DNA from: an uncultured Collinsella sp.
GTDB lineage: Bacteria > Actinomycetota > Coriobacteriia > Coriobacteriales > Coriobacteriaceae
Direction: 5' to 3'
Length of the DNA: 5,035 nucleotides
Assembly: GCA_900549245.1 (NCBI GenBank)
Contig: URNQ01000141.1
Span: forward strand, 1 to 5,035
Shown here: positions 1 through 5,035 of the stretch, piece after piece
How positions within the stretch are numbered: the stretch's first letter is position 1
Layout of the letters: each line of letters opens with the position of its first letter
Notes under the pieces: generated by a model
Databases searched by the model: none
What the model was told of the DNA's origin: nothing
What the model saw: the letters and a program-made list of their open reading frames with translations, nothing else
Translations under genes and position numbers: made by a program

Positions 1-965
1 CCGCCGATGGCGGCGGTGATGTGGTCGTAACCCACGCCGATATCGGTTACCAGCGGTCCGAGCACATAGAACGGAGCATTGTGGCACAGGCGCTTCTGCA
101 GTTTCATGTTGGCGGCGATCTCGTCGAGCGCCATGTGACCCGGGCCCTCGACCATGACCTGGACGCCGGCGGCCCAAGCGCGCTTGCACAGCTTGCCCAG
201 CTCGATCATCTCAGCGGTCTCGGTGGCGTCGTTGGAGTCGTAGAGGCAGCCCGGGCGGCAGGAGTCGCCGAGCGAAATCGTCACGTCGTACTCGTGGCAA
301 ATCTCGAGCAACTCGTCGTAGAACTCATAGAACGGGTTCTCGTTACCGGTGACCTCCATCCAGCCAAACAGCAGTGAGCCGCCGCGGCTCACGATGTTCA
401 TCAGGCGGCCTGTCTCCTTAAAGGTCTTGGTGACCGACTTGTTGATGCCGCAGTGAATGGTCATAAAGTCCACGCCGTCCTCGGCATGCGCGCGCACGAC
501 TTCGAACAGGTCGTCCTTGGTGAGCTTGACCAGCGGCTTTTCCATGTAGCCGATGGCGTCGGACATGGGGACGGGGCCTACCATGAGCGGCGTCTCGTCG
601 ATGAGCTGCTGGCGGAACTGGCGCGTCTTGCCCGAGTTGGAGAGGTCCATGATGGCGTCGGCGCCAAAGTCCTCGGCGATCTTGACCTTCTTCCATTCCT
701 CGGCGGCATCGGCCTTGTCGCCCGAGATGCCCAGGTTCACGTTGACCTTGGTGGACAGACCCTCGCCGACACCAAAGGCGCGCATGCCCTTTTTGATATG
801 CACGATGTTGGCGGGAATGGCGATGCGGCCGTCGGCCACGCGCTCGCGGATGTACTCGGGGTCGCGATGCTCGCGCTCGGCAACCTCCTTCATCTGCGGT
901 GTGATCTGCCCGGCGCGGGCGAAGTCGATTTGCGTGACGAGCTTGGGCTCGGTCTGTGTGCTCAT
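1..965 (-). CDS. thiC: Phosphomethylpyrimidine synthase ThiC (partial, C-terminus beyond window start)
   Basis: ThiC is a radical-SAM enzyme that rearranges aminoimidazole ribotide into HMP phosphate, the pyrimidine half of thiamine, in the cytoplasm. The frame is open from an ATG at 965-963 to the window edge and gives 321 residues; family members of this type have about 430. Family segments visible in order: KVNVNLGIS (73-81), MDLSNSGKTRQF (106-117), TIHCG (169-173), SRGGS (193-197), SLGDSCRPGC (231-240), MVEGPGHM (271-278), APFYVLGPLVTDI (297-309) and GYDHITAAIG (312-321). The C-terminal cysteine motif that binds the [4Fe-4S] cluster lies outside the window. The start is set by AAGGGAG at 980-974, 8 bases upstream. 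A TPP riboswitch precedes the gene and indicates feedback by thiamine pyrophosphate. Oddities: VPMSDA (132-137), where relatives I recall have VP-x-YxA, and DIGVGYDH (308-315), where DIAPGYDH is usual. The ThiC paralogue BzaF (5-hydroxybenzimidazole synthase) is an alternative, but the riboswitch argues for thiamine. Confidence 0.95.
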   Translation of the reverse strand, partial: MSTQTEPKLVTQIDFARAGQITPQMKEVAEREHRDPEYIRERVADGRIAIPANIVHIKKGMRAFGVGEGLSTKVNVNLGISGDKADAAEEWKKVKIAEDFGADAIMDLSNSGKTRQFRQQLIDETPLMVGPVPMSDAIGYMEKPLVKLTKDDLFEVVRAHAEDGVDFMTIHCGINKSVTKTFKETGRLMNIVSRGGSLLFGWMEVTGNENPFYEFYDELLEICHEYDVTISLGDSCRPGCLYDSNDATETAEMIELGKLCKRAWAAGVQVMVEGPGHMALDEIAANMKLQKRLCHNAPFYVLGPLVTDIGVGYDHITAAIG

Positions 966-973
966 TGGCACGG

Positions 974-1066
974 CTCCCTTCGTTGGCATTACCCATATCA
1001 GGTTTGCGGGTCAGGGCGGGCGCGCCCAATCTCAGCCTGCCGTCTTGTCCTGCAAGCTCCCCGTTA
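974..1066 (-). ncRNA. TPP riboswitch (THI box) in the thiC leader
   Basis: The minus strand shows the conserved THI-box blocks in the right order: GGGGAGC (1062-1056), CTGAGAT (1035-1029), the segment CCTGATATGGGTAATGCC (1002-985) and a tail AACGAAGGGA (984-975). CUUGC (1057-1053) can pair with GCAGG (1041-1037) as the stem before CTGAGAT, and a GC-rich hairpin (GGGC around 1027-1024 with GCCC further on) fills the variable arm before GACCC. These blocks bind the pyrimidine and pyrophosphate ends of TPP in known members of the class. The conserved tail overlaps the thiC Shine-Dalgarno sequence (980-974), and no T-tract lies between the aptamer and the ATG. Control is therefore most likely at translation initiation: bound TPP would hide the ribosome site. 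The outer boundaries are approximate because I could not draw a clean P1 helix. Confidence 0.95.
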
Positions 1067-1079
1067 TGTCATGGGCTCA

Positions 1080-1108
1080 AGTATAGCCTGAATGGGTACG
1101 ATTGACGC
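1080..1108 (-). promoter_or_regulatory. Putative sigma-70-type promoter of the thiC riboswitch transcript
   Basis: The minus strand carries TATACT at 1085-1080 (5 of 6 matches to TATAAT). At 17-base spacing it is preceded by GCGTCA (1108-1103), a weak -35 with 3 of 6 matches. A start about 7 bases after the -10 would fall near 1073, just ahead of the aptamer at about 1066, which is the spacing expected for a riboswitch leader. The -10 and the position are good and the -35 is poor. Confidence 0.5.
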
Positions 1109-1135
1109 GATCAGCATGCCCATGGGGAGGCGAAC

Positions 1136-1651
1136 ATGGAAGACAAGCATCTATATCGAGAGACGCAATGGGATGTATCGGCCGAGGAAAGCCGTGCGCA
1201 CCATGGCCTTGTCGCGATTGGTTTTGCGGTGCTTGCCGTGCTGGTGATTGCCGTTTGTATCTGGACGTTTGGTGGTCGCGGCGGCGCTGCATGGGAGTTC
1301 GAGGCCGATGATAGCCTGCCGATAATGACGGTGAAGGTCGCGGGCGGCAATACCGTTGCCGCGCCGGGCGACTATTGGTATTCGCGCGATGGATTTGTCC
1401 AGCTTCAGCTGAGCGGTGGGTCTATTCCTGGTGAGGAAATCGAACGCGTGACGTATGATGCGGCGCTCAAAACGCTGACGGTGAAGCTCAAGAATCAGGG
1501 CGACGTGCCTACGACTATGGATATCGCGCTGACGGAATGGCGCTTGGAGCCCCCATCGGGTGTTGCGGTGTCCGAGGTAGAGCACGTTAAGATTACCTAC
1601 CAAGATGGCTCGACGAGCGAGATTGCAAAGGCCGATGCCTTGGCGGAGTAA
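1136..1651 (+). CDS. Hypothetical single-pass membrane protein with extracytoplasmic domain
   Basis: This is a 171-residue protein that I do not recognise. Residues 1-23 are a polar N-terminus, and residues 24-45 (from GLVAIGF to CIWTF) form one clear hydrophobic helix. A Gly/Arg linker (GGRGG, 46-50) follows, then about 120 residues rich in alternating hydrophobic and polar stretches (TVKVAGG, FVQLQLSGG, LKTLTVKLK, VKITYQDGS), which suggests a small beta-rich domain. There is no lipobox and no obvious signal-peptidase site, so it is probably an anchored protein with its C-terminal domain outside. The start is supported by GGGGAGG at 1124-1130, 5 bases upstream of the ATG. It diverges from thiC (170 bases between starts) and converges on yaaA. 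A TACGAT at 1097-1102 could be its -10, but no -35 is visible. Codons are somewhat more AT-tolerant than in the neighbouring genes. It is probably real because of the ribosome site, the membrane helix and the lack of a competing gene on the other strand. Confidence 0.8.
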   Translation: MEDKHLYRETQWDVSAEESRAHHGLVAIGFAVLAVLVIAVCIWTFGGRGGAAWEFEADDSLPIMTVKVAGGNTVAAPGDYWYSRDGFVQLQLSGGSIPGEEIERVTYDAALKTLTVKLKNQGDVPTTMDIALTEWRLEPPSGVAVSEVEHVKITYQDGSTSEIAKADALAE

Positions 1652-1674
1652 CGGAGTGTTTGGAAACGGCGGGC

Positions 1675-2484
1675 CTATTGTGCCTGCGCGTTCATGAATA
1701 CCAGGGTGTTTTTGTCTGAAAGCTCGGGGATGTGCCGATAGCCGATGTTGAATGCGGTAAGTTCGCTTACATCCTCGAGCTTGTTTTCTGCCATCCACCG
1801 CACCATGGAGCCGCGCGCCTTTTTGCTGGCGGTCGACCGTTGGATGGGCTTCCCGTTGCGGATACCCTCGCCAAAGAGGCATGTGACGGCCGTGGCGTCG
1901 CCCGCGAGATGGGGCAGAACGGCTTTGGCATACTCTACGCTGGCGAGGTTGACGATCGTGGTGTTTGAGCCTGCCGGGGCGATAACCCGCGCGAGCTTGT
2001 CGCTCCAAAACGCGTAGAGGTCTCGGGCATCGTCAACGGCGAGCTTCGCGCCCATTTCCAGCCGATACGGTTCGACGGCATGAAAGGGGCGAACGCACCC
2101 GTAGAGGCCCGAGAGGATCCACAGATGGTCTTGCAGCCATGCGAGCTGCGCGGAATCCATCACCTCGGGCGCCATGCTCTGGTATTGAATGCCGTGATAG
2201 GACATGACGGCAGGGGAGAGGTGACGGGCGAGTGCGGGATTGTCGAGATCGCCGTTTCCCAAGATAGGCCCGAACTCATGCAGGGTGTTGAGGCAAGGCC
2301 CCAGCAGTTTGTCACTCACGTTCCATAGCGCCTGCAGGCTGTCGCTGCCTTCATTCCGCTCGATATCTAGCAGTGCGCGGTGGAGGCGAGCCGTCTCGCG
2401 CGCAAAGGGTGGAATGCCCAGGACTTCAAAAGCATCTTGGGCCGAGCGCATTTGCTTGGCGGGTGAAACGATGACCTGGAGCAT
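1675..2484 (-). CDS. yaaA: Peroxide stress protein YaaA (UPF0246/DUF328 family)
   Basis: YaaA proteins protect cells from hydrogen peroxide; in E. coli the protein belongs to the OxyR response, limits free intracellular iron and has been reported to bind DNA. The product is 269 residues, against about 258 in E. coli. Family motifs in order: the start MLQVIVSPAK (1-10), WILSGLYGCVRP (122-133), EPYRLEMG (138-145), DLYAFW (155-160), VNLASVEYAK (178-187), KKARGSMVRW (221-230) and ENKLEDVSELTAFN (233-246). All match the E. coli pattern as I remember it. The ATG at 2484-2482 is preferred because AGAGGAG lies 5 bases upstream and the family begins with this SPAK segment. The frame extends 67 codons further upstream, through the terminator-like palindrome, and that extension shows no family similarity. 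It lies downstream of the aminopeptidase gene on the same strand, with a strong hairpin between them. It ends 23 bases from the convergent membrane-protein gene. Confidence 0.93.
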   Translation of the reverse strand: MLQVIVSPAKQMRSAQDAFEVLGIPPFARETARLHRALLDIERNEGSDSLQALWNVSDKLLGPCLNTLHEFGPILGNGDLDNPALARHLSPAVMSYHGIQYQSMAPEVMDSAQLAWLQDHLWILSGLYGCVRPFHAVEPYRLEMGAKLAVDDARDLYAFWSDKLARVIAPAGSNTTIVNLASVEYAKAVLPHLAGDATAVTCLFGEGIRNGKPIQRSTASKKARGSMVRWMAENKLEDVSELTAFNIGYRHIPELSDKNTLVFMNAQAQ

Positions 2485-2489
2485 GAACT

Positions 2490-2496
2490 CTCCTCT
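2490..2496 (-). promoter_or_regulatory. Ribosome binding site deciding the yaaA start
   Basis: AGAGGAG reads on the minus strand, 5 bases before the ATG at 2484-2482. It begins only 3 bases after the T-tract of the upstream hairpin, so the hairpin sits almost directly against the translation start region. Confidence 0.75.
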
Positions 2497-2499
2497 GCC

Positions 2500-2572
2500 A
2501 AAAAAGAAATTGCGGTGGAATACGGTCTGTTTTGGCCGTTTATGGGCCAGTTTAGTCCGTATTTCACCGCAA
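2500..2572 (-). terminator. Intrinsic terminator or attenuator between the M18 aminopeptidase gene and yaaA
   Basis: Read on the minus strand, arms 2572-2545 and 2537-2510 fold around a 7-base loop (2544-2538). The outer 16 bases (TTGCGGTGAAATACGG against CCGTATTCCACCGCAA) pair with one mismatch. After an interior loop, TGGCC and GGCCA close the top. The stem is followed at once by TTTCTTTTTT (2509-2500), the T-tract of a Rho-independent terminator. It lies 15 bases after the aminopeptidase stop codon. Because yaaA starts 15 bases past the T-tract, it may act as a partial terminator or attenuator for yaaA rather than a full stop. The length and near-perfect symmetry also fit a dispersed palindromic repeat that has been adopted as a terminator. 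Confidence 0.75.
2510..2572. repeat. 63-base near-perfect palindrome (possible REP- or MITE-like element)
   Basis: The element is exactly symmetric about position 2541, with 28-base arms and a 7-base centre. The outer 16 bases of each arm are complementary except at 2518/2564. The inner part is a symmetric interior loop of mostly T:T oppositions, closed by TGGCC/GGCCA. It fills most of the 103-base gap between two genes. Simple terminators usually have shorter stems, so a repeat-family origin is possible; only one copy is visible in this window. Confidence 0.6.
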
Positions 2573-2587
2573 CTGATGAAGGGTTGG

Positions 2588-3985
2588 TTAGGCTCGCTCG
2601 ATGAAGGCCTTGTAGCCGCGATAGGCCTCGTAGATATCGGCCTTGTTGGCGACCTCCCACAGGGCGTGCATGGACAGGACGGCAACGCCGGAGTCGATGA
2701 CGTTCATGCCGTACTTGGCCATGATGTAGGCGATGGTGCCGCCGCCACCAGCGTTGACGCGGCCGAGCTCACAGGTCTGGAAGTCCACGCCGGCCTCGTC
2801 CATGATGTCGCGGACGAGGGCCACGTACTCGGCGTCGGCGTCGTTGGAGCCGCCCTTGCCGCGGCTGCCCGTGTACTTGTTGAAGCACAGGCCACGACCC
2901 ATGAAGGCTGCGTTCTTGGTCTCGAACTTGCCGGCGTAGCCCGGGTCGAAGCCGGCGGACACGTCGGAGGAGAGCATGCGGCTGCGGGCGAGCGCGCGGC
3001 GCAAAGCCAGCGGGCTGTCCTCGCCGGCGAGTGTCATGATCTCGGCGACGGTGTTCTCGAAGAAGCGGCTCGTCATGCCGGTGGCACCCACGGAGCCGAT
3101 CTCCTCCTTGTCGACGATGAGCGTGATGCTCGTGCGCTCGACATTGGCCACATTGATCTGGGCGAGCATGGAGGGGTAAGCGCAGACGCGGTCGTCGTGA
3201 CCATAGCCCAGAATCATGGAACGGTCGAGGCCCATGTCGCGGGCGGGGCCGGCGGGCACGACCTCGATCTCGGCGGAGAGGAAGTCCTCCTCCTCGACGC
3301 CGTACTGCTCCTTGAGGATGTCCAGGAACATCTGCTTGACGGGCTCCTTGGGGGCGTCCTTGTCGTCCTCATCGAACTTGACGGGACGGCCGCCCACGAT
3401 CACGTCGAGGATCTCGGCGTCGACGGCGTCCTTGGCGGGCTTGGCCATCTGCTCGCTCGAAAGATGGATCAGCAGGTCGGAGATGGTAAAGACCGGGTCG
3501 TCGGCCTTGTCGCCGATATTGATGTCGACGGTGGTGCCGTCCTTTTTGCAGATGACGCCCACGAGTGCGAGAGGGGAGGCCACCCAGTGGTAGCTCTTGA
3601 CGCCGCCGTAGGAGTGCGTGTCGAGATAAGCCATGTCGCCGGCCTCGAAGGCGGGGTTCTGCTTAAGGTCCAGGCGCGGCGAGTCCACGTGCGCGCCCAG
3701 GATGTTAAAGCCCTGCTCGAGCGGGGCGGTGCCCAGGTTGACGAGCATAAGGTCCTTGCCGTGGTTAGCGGCATACACCTTGTCGCCTGCCTTGAGCTCG
3801 CGGCCTTCGGCGATTACGGTCTCCAGGTCGACGTATCCCGCCTCCTCGGCCATCTTGATGCCGGCCTTGACGCACAGGCGCTCGGTCTTGTTCTCACTCA
3901 AAAACTGCTTATAGCCGCGGCAAAGCTCCTCGAGCTCCTCGATTTGCTGTGGCGTGTACTTTTCCCATGCGCAGGGACGCTCCAT
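2588..3985 (-). CDS. apeA: M18 family metalloaminopeptidase (aspartyl aminopeptidase family, ApeA-like)
   Basis: This is a cytosolic dinuclear-zinc exopeptidase that removes N-terminal residues from peptides; the M18 family often prefers acidic residues, but specificity cannot be read here. It has 465 residues, normal for the bacterial ApeA branch. Motifs: GAHVDSPRLDLK (97-108) with zinc ligands H99 and probably D101; GYGHDDR (260-266) with the bridging Asp; DKEEIGSVGATGM (292-304) with the catalytic and ligand Glu pair; SSDVSAGFDPGY (339-350), the ApeA version of the SADxxH segment; GRVNAGGGGTIA (408-419); and VLSMHALWEVANKAD (436-450) with the last ligand, H440. The metal site therefore looks complete. 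The start at 3985-3983 is chosen because AAAGGAG (4000-3994) lies 8 bases upstream; the frame continues 45 codons further without a ribosome site or family similarity. It diverges from polA and is followed by a terminator-like hairpin and yaaA. Its promoter region carries an inverted repeat. Confidence 0.96.
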   Translation of the reverse strand: MERPCAWEKYTPQQIEELEELCRGYKQFLSENKTERLCVKAGIKMAEEAGYVDLETVIAEGRELKAGDKVYAANHGKDLMLVNLGTAPLEQGFNILGAHVDSPRLDLKQNPAFEAGDMAYLDTHSYGGVKSYHWVASPLALVGVICKKDGTTVDINIGDKADDPVFTISDLLIHLSSEQMAKPAKDAVDAEILDVIVGGRPVKFDEDDKDAPKEPVKQMFLDILKEQYGVEEEDFLSAEIEVVPAGPARDMGLDRSMILGYGHDDRVCAYPSMLAQINVANVERTSITLIVDKEEIGSVGATGMTSRFFENTVAEIMTLAGEDSPLALRRALARSRMLSSDVSAGFDPGYAGKFETKNAAFMGRGLCFNKYTGSRGKGGSNDADAEYVALVRDIMDEAGVDFQTCELGRVNAGGGGTIAYIMAKYGMNVIDSGVAVLSMHALWEVANKADIYEAYRGYKAFIERA

Positions 3986-3993
3986 GACGCAGG

Positions 3994-4000
3994 CTCCTTT
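3994..4000 (-). promoter_or_regulatory. Ribosome binding site deciding the M18 aminopeptidase start
   Basis: AAAGGAG reads on the minus strand, 8 bases before the ATG at 3985-3983. The in-frame ATG further upstream, at 4036-4034, has no comparable site and lies inside the putative promoter. Confidence 0.8.
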
Positions 4001-4024
4001 CGGATCGATCGTGCTGGTTGATGT

Positions 4025-4059
4025 ACCGTGAGCCATCGTATCACGCGCGGGCTCACGGT
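4025..4059 (-). promoter_or_regulatory. Putative extended -10 promoter of the aminopeptidase gene inside a 10-base inverted repeat (possible operator)
   Basis: On the minus strand TGATACGAT (4043-4035) resembles an extended -10 (TGn plus TACGAT, 4 of 6 matches to TATAAT). No good -35 is present, since the bases at the expected place read CGCCAC. The -10 lies in the 15-base spacer of a perfect inverted repeat: ACCGTGAGCC (4025-4034) and GGCTCACGGT (4050-4059). A dyad flanking a -10 is a typical operator layout. Transcription would start near 4028, about 43 bases before the ATG. The repeat is certain; the promoter and operator roles are inference. Confidence 0.4.
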
Positions 4060-4103
4060 GGCGGGGGAGCTTGATGTGAGGTGGCCGCGGGGCGGGGAGC
4101 GTG

Positions 4104-4109
4104 TAAACT
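4104..4109 (+). promoter_or_regulatory. Possible -10 element for polA
   Basis: TAAACT (4 of 6 matches to TATAAT) lies 42 bases before the polA ATG and is the only AT-rich hexamer in a very GC-rich stretch. No -35 sits at normal spacing: TTGATG at 4071-4076 is 27 bases away, which is too far. This is a weak call. Confidence 0.25.
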
Positions 4110-4151
4110 GGAGTGAGCAAACCGTGCCCAGCCTAAAGCGAGGTATTCAAT

Positions 4152-5035
4152 ATGTCTGACAAGCGCCGCACCTTTGCCGTTATCGACGGCAACTCGCTCA
4201 TGCATCGCGCCTTCCACGCCGTGCCGCCGACCATGAACGCGCCGGACGGTCGTCCCACCAACGCGATTTTTGGCTTTTTGAATATGTTCCTCAAGATGAT
4301 TGACGCCTTTAATCCCGACGGCGTTGTTGTGGCGTTTGACAAGGGCAAGCCGCGCGTGCGCATGGAGATGCTGCCGCAGTACAAGGCTCAGCGCCCGCCC
4401 ATGGACCCCGATCTGCATGCGCAGTTTCCCATGATTAAGGAGCTGCTCGCCGCGCTCAACGTGCCGATTCTGCAGTCCGAGGGCTGGGAAGGCGATGACA
4501 TTCTGGGCACTATGGCGCGCCTGGGCGAGCAGGCCGGCTGTGACATGCTGCTGGTGACCGGTGATCGCGATATGTATCAGCTCGTGACCGAGCACGTCAA
4601 CGTGGTCTCGACCCGCAAGGGCCTGTCCGACGTGGCGATCATGACGCCCGAGAGCGTGGATGACCTGTATCACGGCATTACGCCGGCGCTCGTGCCCGAT
4701 TTTTACGGTCTGAAGGGCGATACGTCCGATAACATCCCCGGCGTGCCGGGCATCGGCCCCAAAAAGGCGAGCGCGCTCATTGCGCAGTACGGTAGCCTGG
4801 ACGAGGTCATCGCGCATGCCGACGAGGTCAAGGGCAAGATGGGCGAGAACCTGCGCGCACACATCGACGACGCACTGCTGAGCCGTAAGGTGGCGACAAT
4901 TCGCACCGATGCGCCCGTCGAGCTCGACTTTGAGGCGACGTCCTTCCCGGCGTTTTCTGCCGATGAGGTTTCCGCGGCGCTGGGTACGCTTGGTATCACC
5001 GCCATGCAGAACCGTTTCTTGGCGCTGATCGGCGG
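4152..5035 (+). CDS. polA: DNA polymerase I, N-terminal 5'-3' exonuclease domain (partial, runs off window end)
   Basis: PolA removes RNA primers and fills gaps in lagging-strand replication and excision repair. The visible 294 residues cover the 5' nuclease (FEN-like) domain and a little beyond; the whole protein is usually about 850-930 residues. Visible metal-binding acidic residues: D12 in IDGNSLMHRAFHA (11-23), D63 in VVAFDKGKPR (59-68), E113, D115 and D116 in GWEGDDILG (111-119), D138 and D140 in VTGDRDMYQL (135-144), and D190 and D193 in KGDTSDNIPG (188-197). The last runs into the helix-hairpin-helix segment VPGIGPKKA (198-206). The nuclease site therefore looks intact. Whether the 3'-5' proofreading domain is active cannot be seen. 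The ATG at 4152 is supported by GAGGT at 4140-4144, 7 bases upstream. The gene diverges from the M18 aminopeptidase gene across a 166-base intergenic region. Confidence 0.97.
   Translation, partial: MSDKRRTFAVIDGNSLMHRAFHAVPPTMNAPDGRPTNAIFGFLNMFLKMIDAFNPDGVVVAFDKGKPRVRMEMLPQYKAQRPPMDPDLHAQFPMIKELLAALNVPILQSEGWEGDDILGTMARLGEQAGCDMLLVTGDRDMYQLVTEHVNVVSTRKGLSDVAIMTPESVDDLYHGITPALVPDFYGLKGDTSDNIPGVPGIGPKKASALIAQYGSLDEVIAHADEVKGKMGENLRAHIDDALLSRKVATIRTDAPVELDFEATSFPAFSADEVSAALGTLGITAMQNRFLALIG

Noticed and set aside
418..1091. Open frames on both strands overlapping thiC and its riboswitch
   Set aside because: They are out of frame with the clear ThiC sequence, carry no recognisable motifs, and one runs through the riboswitch.
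1102..1107. TTGACG as a -35 box for the plus-strand membrane-protein gene
   Set aside because: A -10 at normal spacing would fall on the ribosome site at 1124-1130 and start transcription at or past the ATG. No AT-rich hexamer is there.
1151..2008. Minus-strand open frame of 285 codons across the membrane-protein gene and the 3' half of yaaA
   Set aside because: It is rich in R, H and Q, as expected of a frame-shifted shadow of GC-rich coding DNA, and overlaps two better-supported genes.
2485..2685. N-terminal extension of yaaA by 67 residues
   Set aside because: The extension translates the palindrome and the end of the aminopeptidase gene in another frame. The YaaA family begins at the internal ATG, which has a ribosome site.
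2240..4021. Long plus-strand open frame (593 codons) opposite the aminopeptidase gene
   Set aside because: It mirrors the codon bias of the M18 gene on the other strand, shows low-complexity runs of H, D, G, V and L, has no ribosome site, and covers the yaaA start, the palindrome and the aminopeptidase gene. The minus-strand gene has complete catalytic motifs.
3986..4120. N-terminal extension of the aminopeptidase by 45 residues
   Set aside because: It has no ribosome site and no family similarity, and it would cover the probable promoter and dyad. The ATG at 3985 has AAAGGAG at good spacing.
4053..4862. Minus-strand open frame of 269 codons opposite polA
   Set aside because: PolA on the plus strand has all its nuclease motifs; the opposite frame has none and no ribosome site.
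1..5035. CRISPR array, tRNA, rRNA, insertion sequence or phage element
   Set aside because: I saw no regularly spaced direct repeats, tRNA-like cloverleaf, transposase motif or integrase. All long open stretches are accounted for by the five genes listed.

Overview
The window is GC-rich, with dense coding, short intergenic gaps and clear Shine-Dalgarno sites. The protein sequences (a ThiC of the type I recall from gut Firmicutes and Actinobacteria, plus YaaA, an M18 aminopeptidase and PolA) suggest a Coriobacteriia-like gut actinobacterium, perhaps Collinsella. That assignment is inference from composition and remembered protein style, not from a search.

Layout: (1) 1-965, minus strand: thiC, cut by the window start and so missing its C-terminal third, preceded by a TPP riboswitch at about 974-1066 and a likely promoter at 1080-1108. 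(2) 1136-1651, plus strand: a small single-pass membrane protein of unknown function, divergent from thiC. (3) 1675-2484, minus strand: yaaA, convergent with (2) across a 23-base gap. (4) 2485-2587: a 63-base near-perfect palindrome with a T-rich tail on the minus strand, an intrinsic terminator or attenuator between the aminopeptidase gene and yaaA. (5) 2588-3985, minus strand: an M18-family aminopeptidase. (6) 3986-4151: a divergent intergenic region holding a perfect 10-base inverted repeat around a putative extended -10. (7) 4152-5035, plus strand: polA, cut by the window end after its 5' nuclease domain.

The genes are mostly housekeeping: thiamine pyrimidine synthesis under TPP feedback, peptide turnover, peroxide-stress protection and DNA replication/repair. 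They do not form one pathway. The most interesting material is in the non-coding DNA: the palindrome before yaaA, which leaves no room for a normal promoter after it, and the dyad over the aminopeptidase promoter. ThiC also carries unusual substitutions in conserved segments. I see no convincing new multi-gene system, no mobile element, no CRISPR array and no RNA gene apart from the riboswitch.
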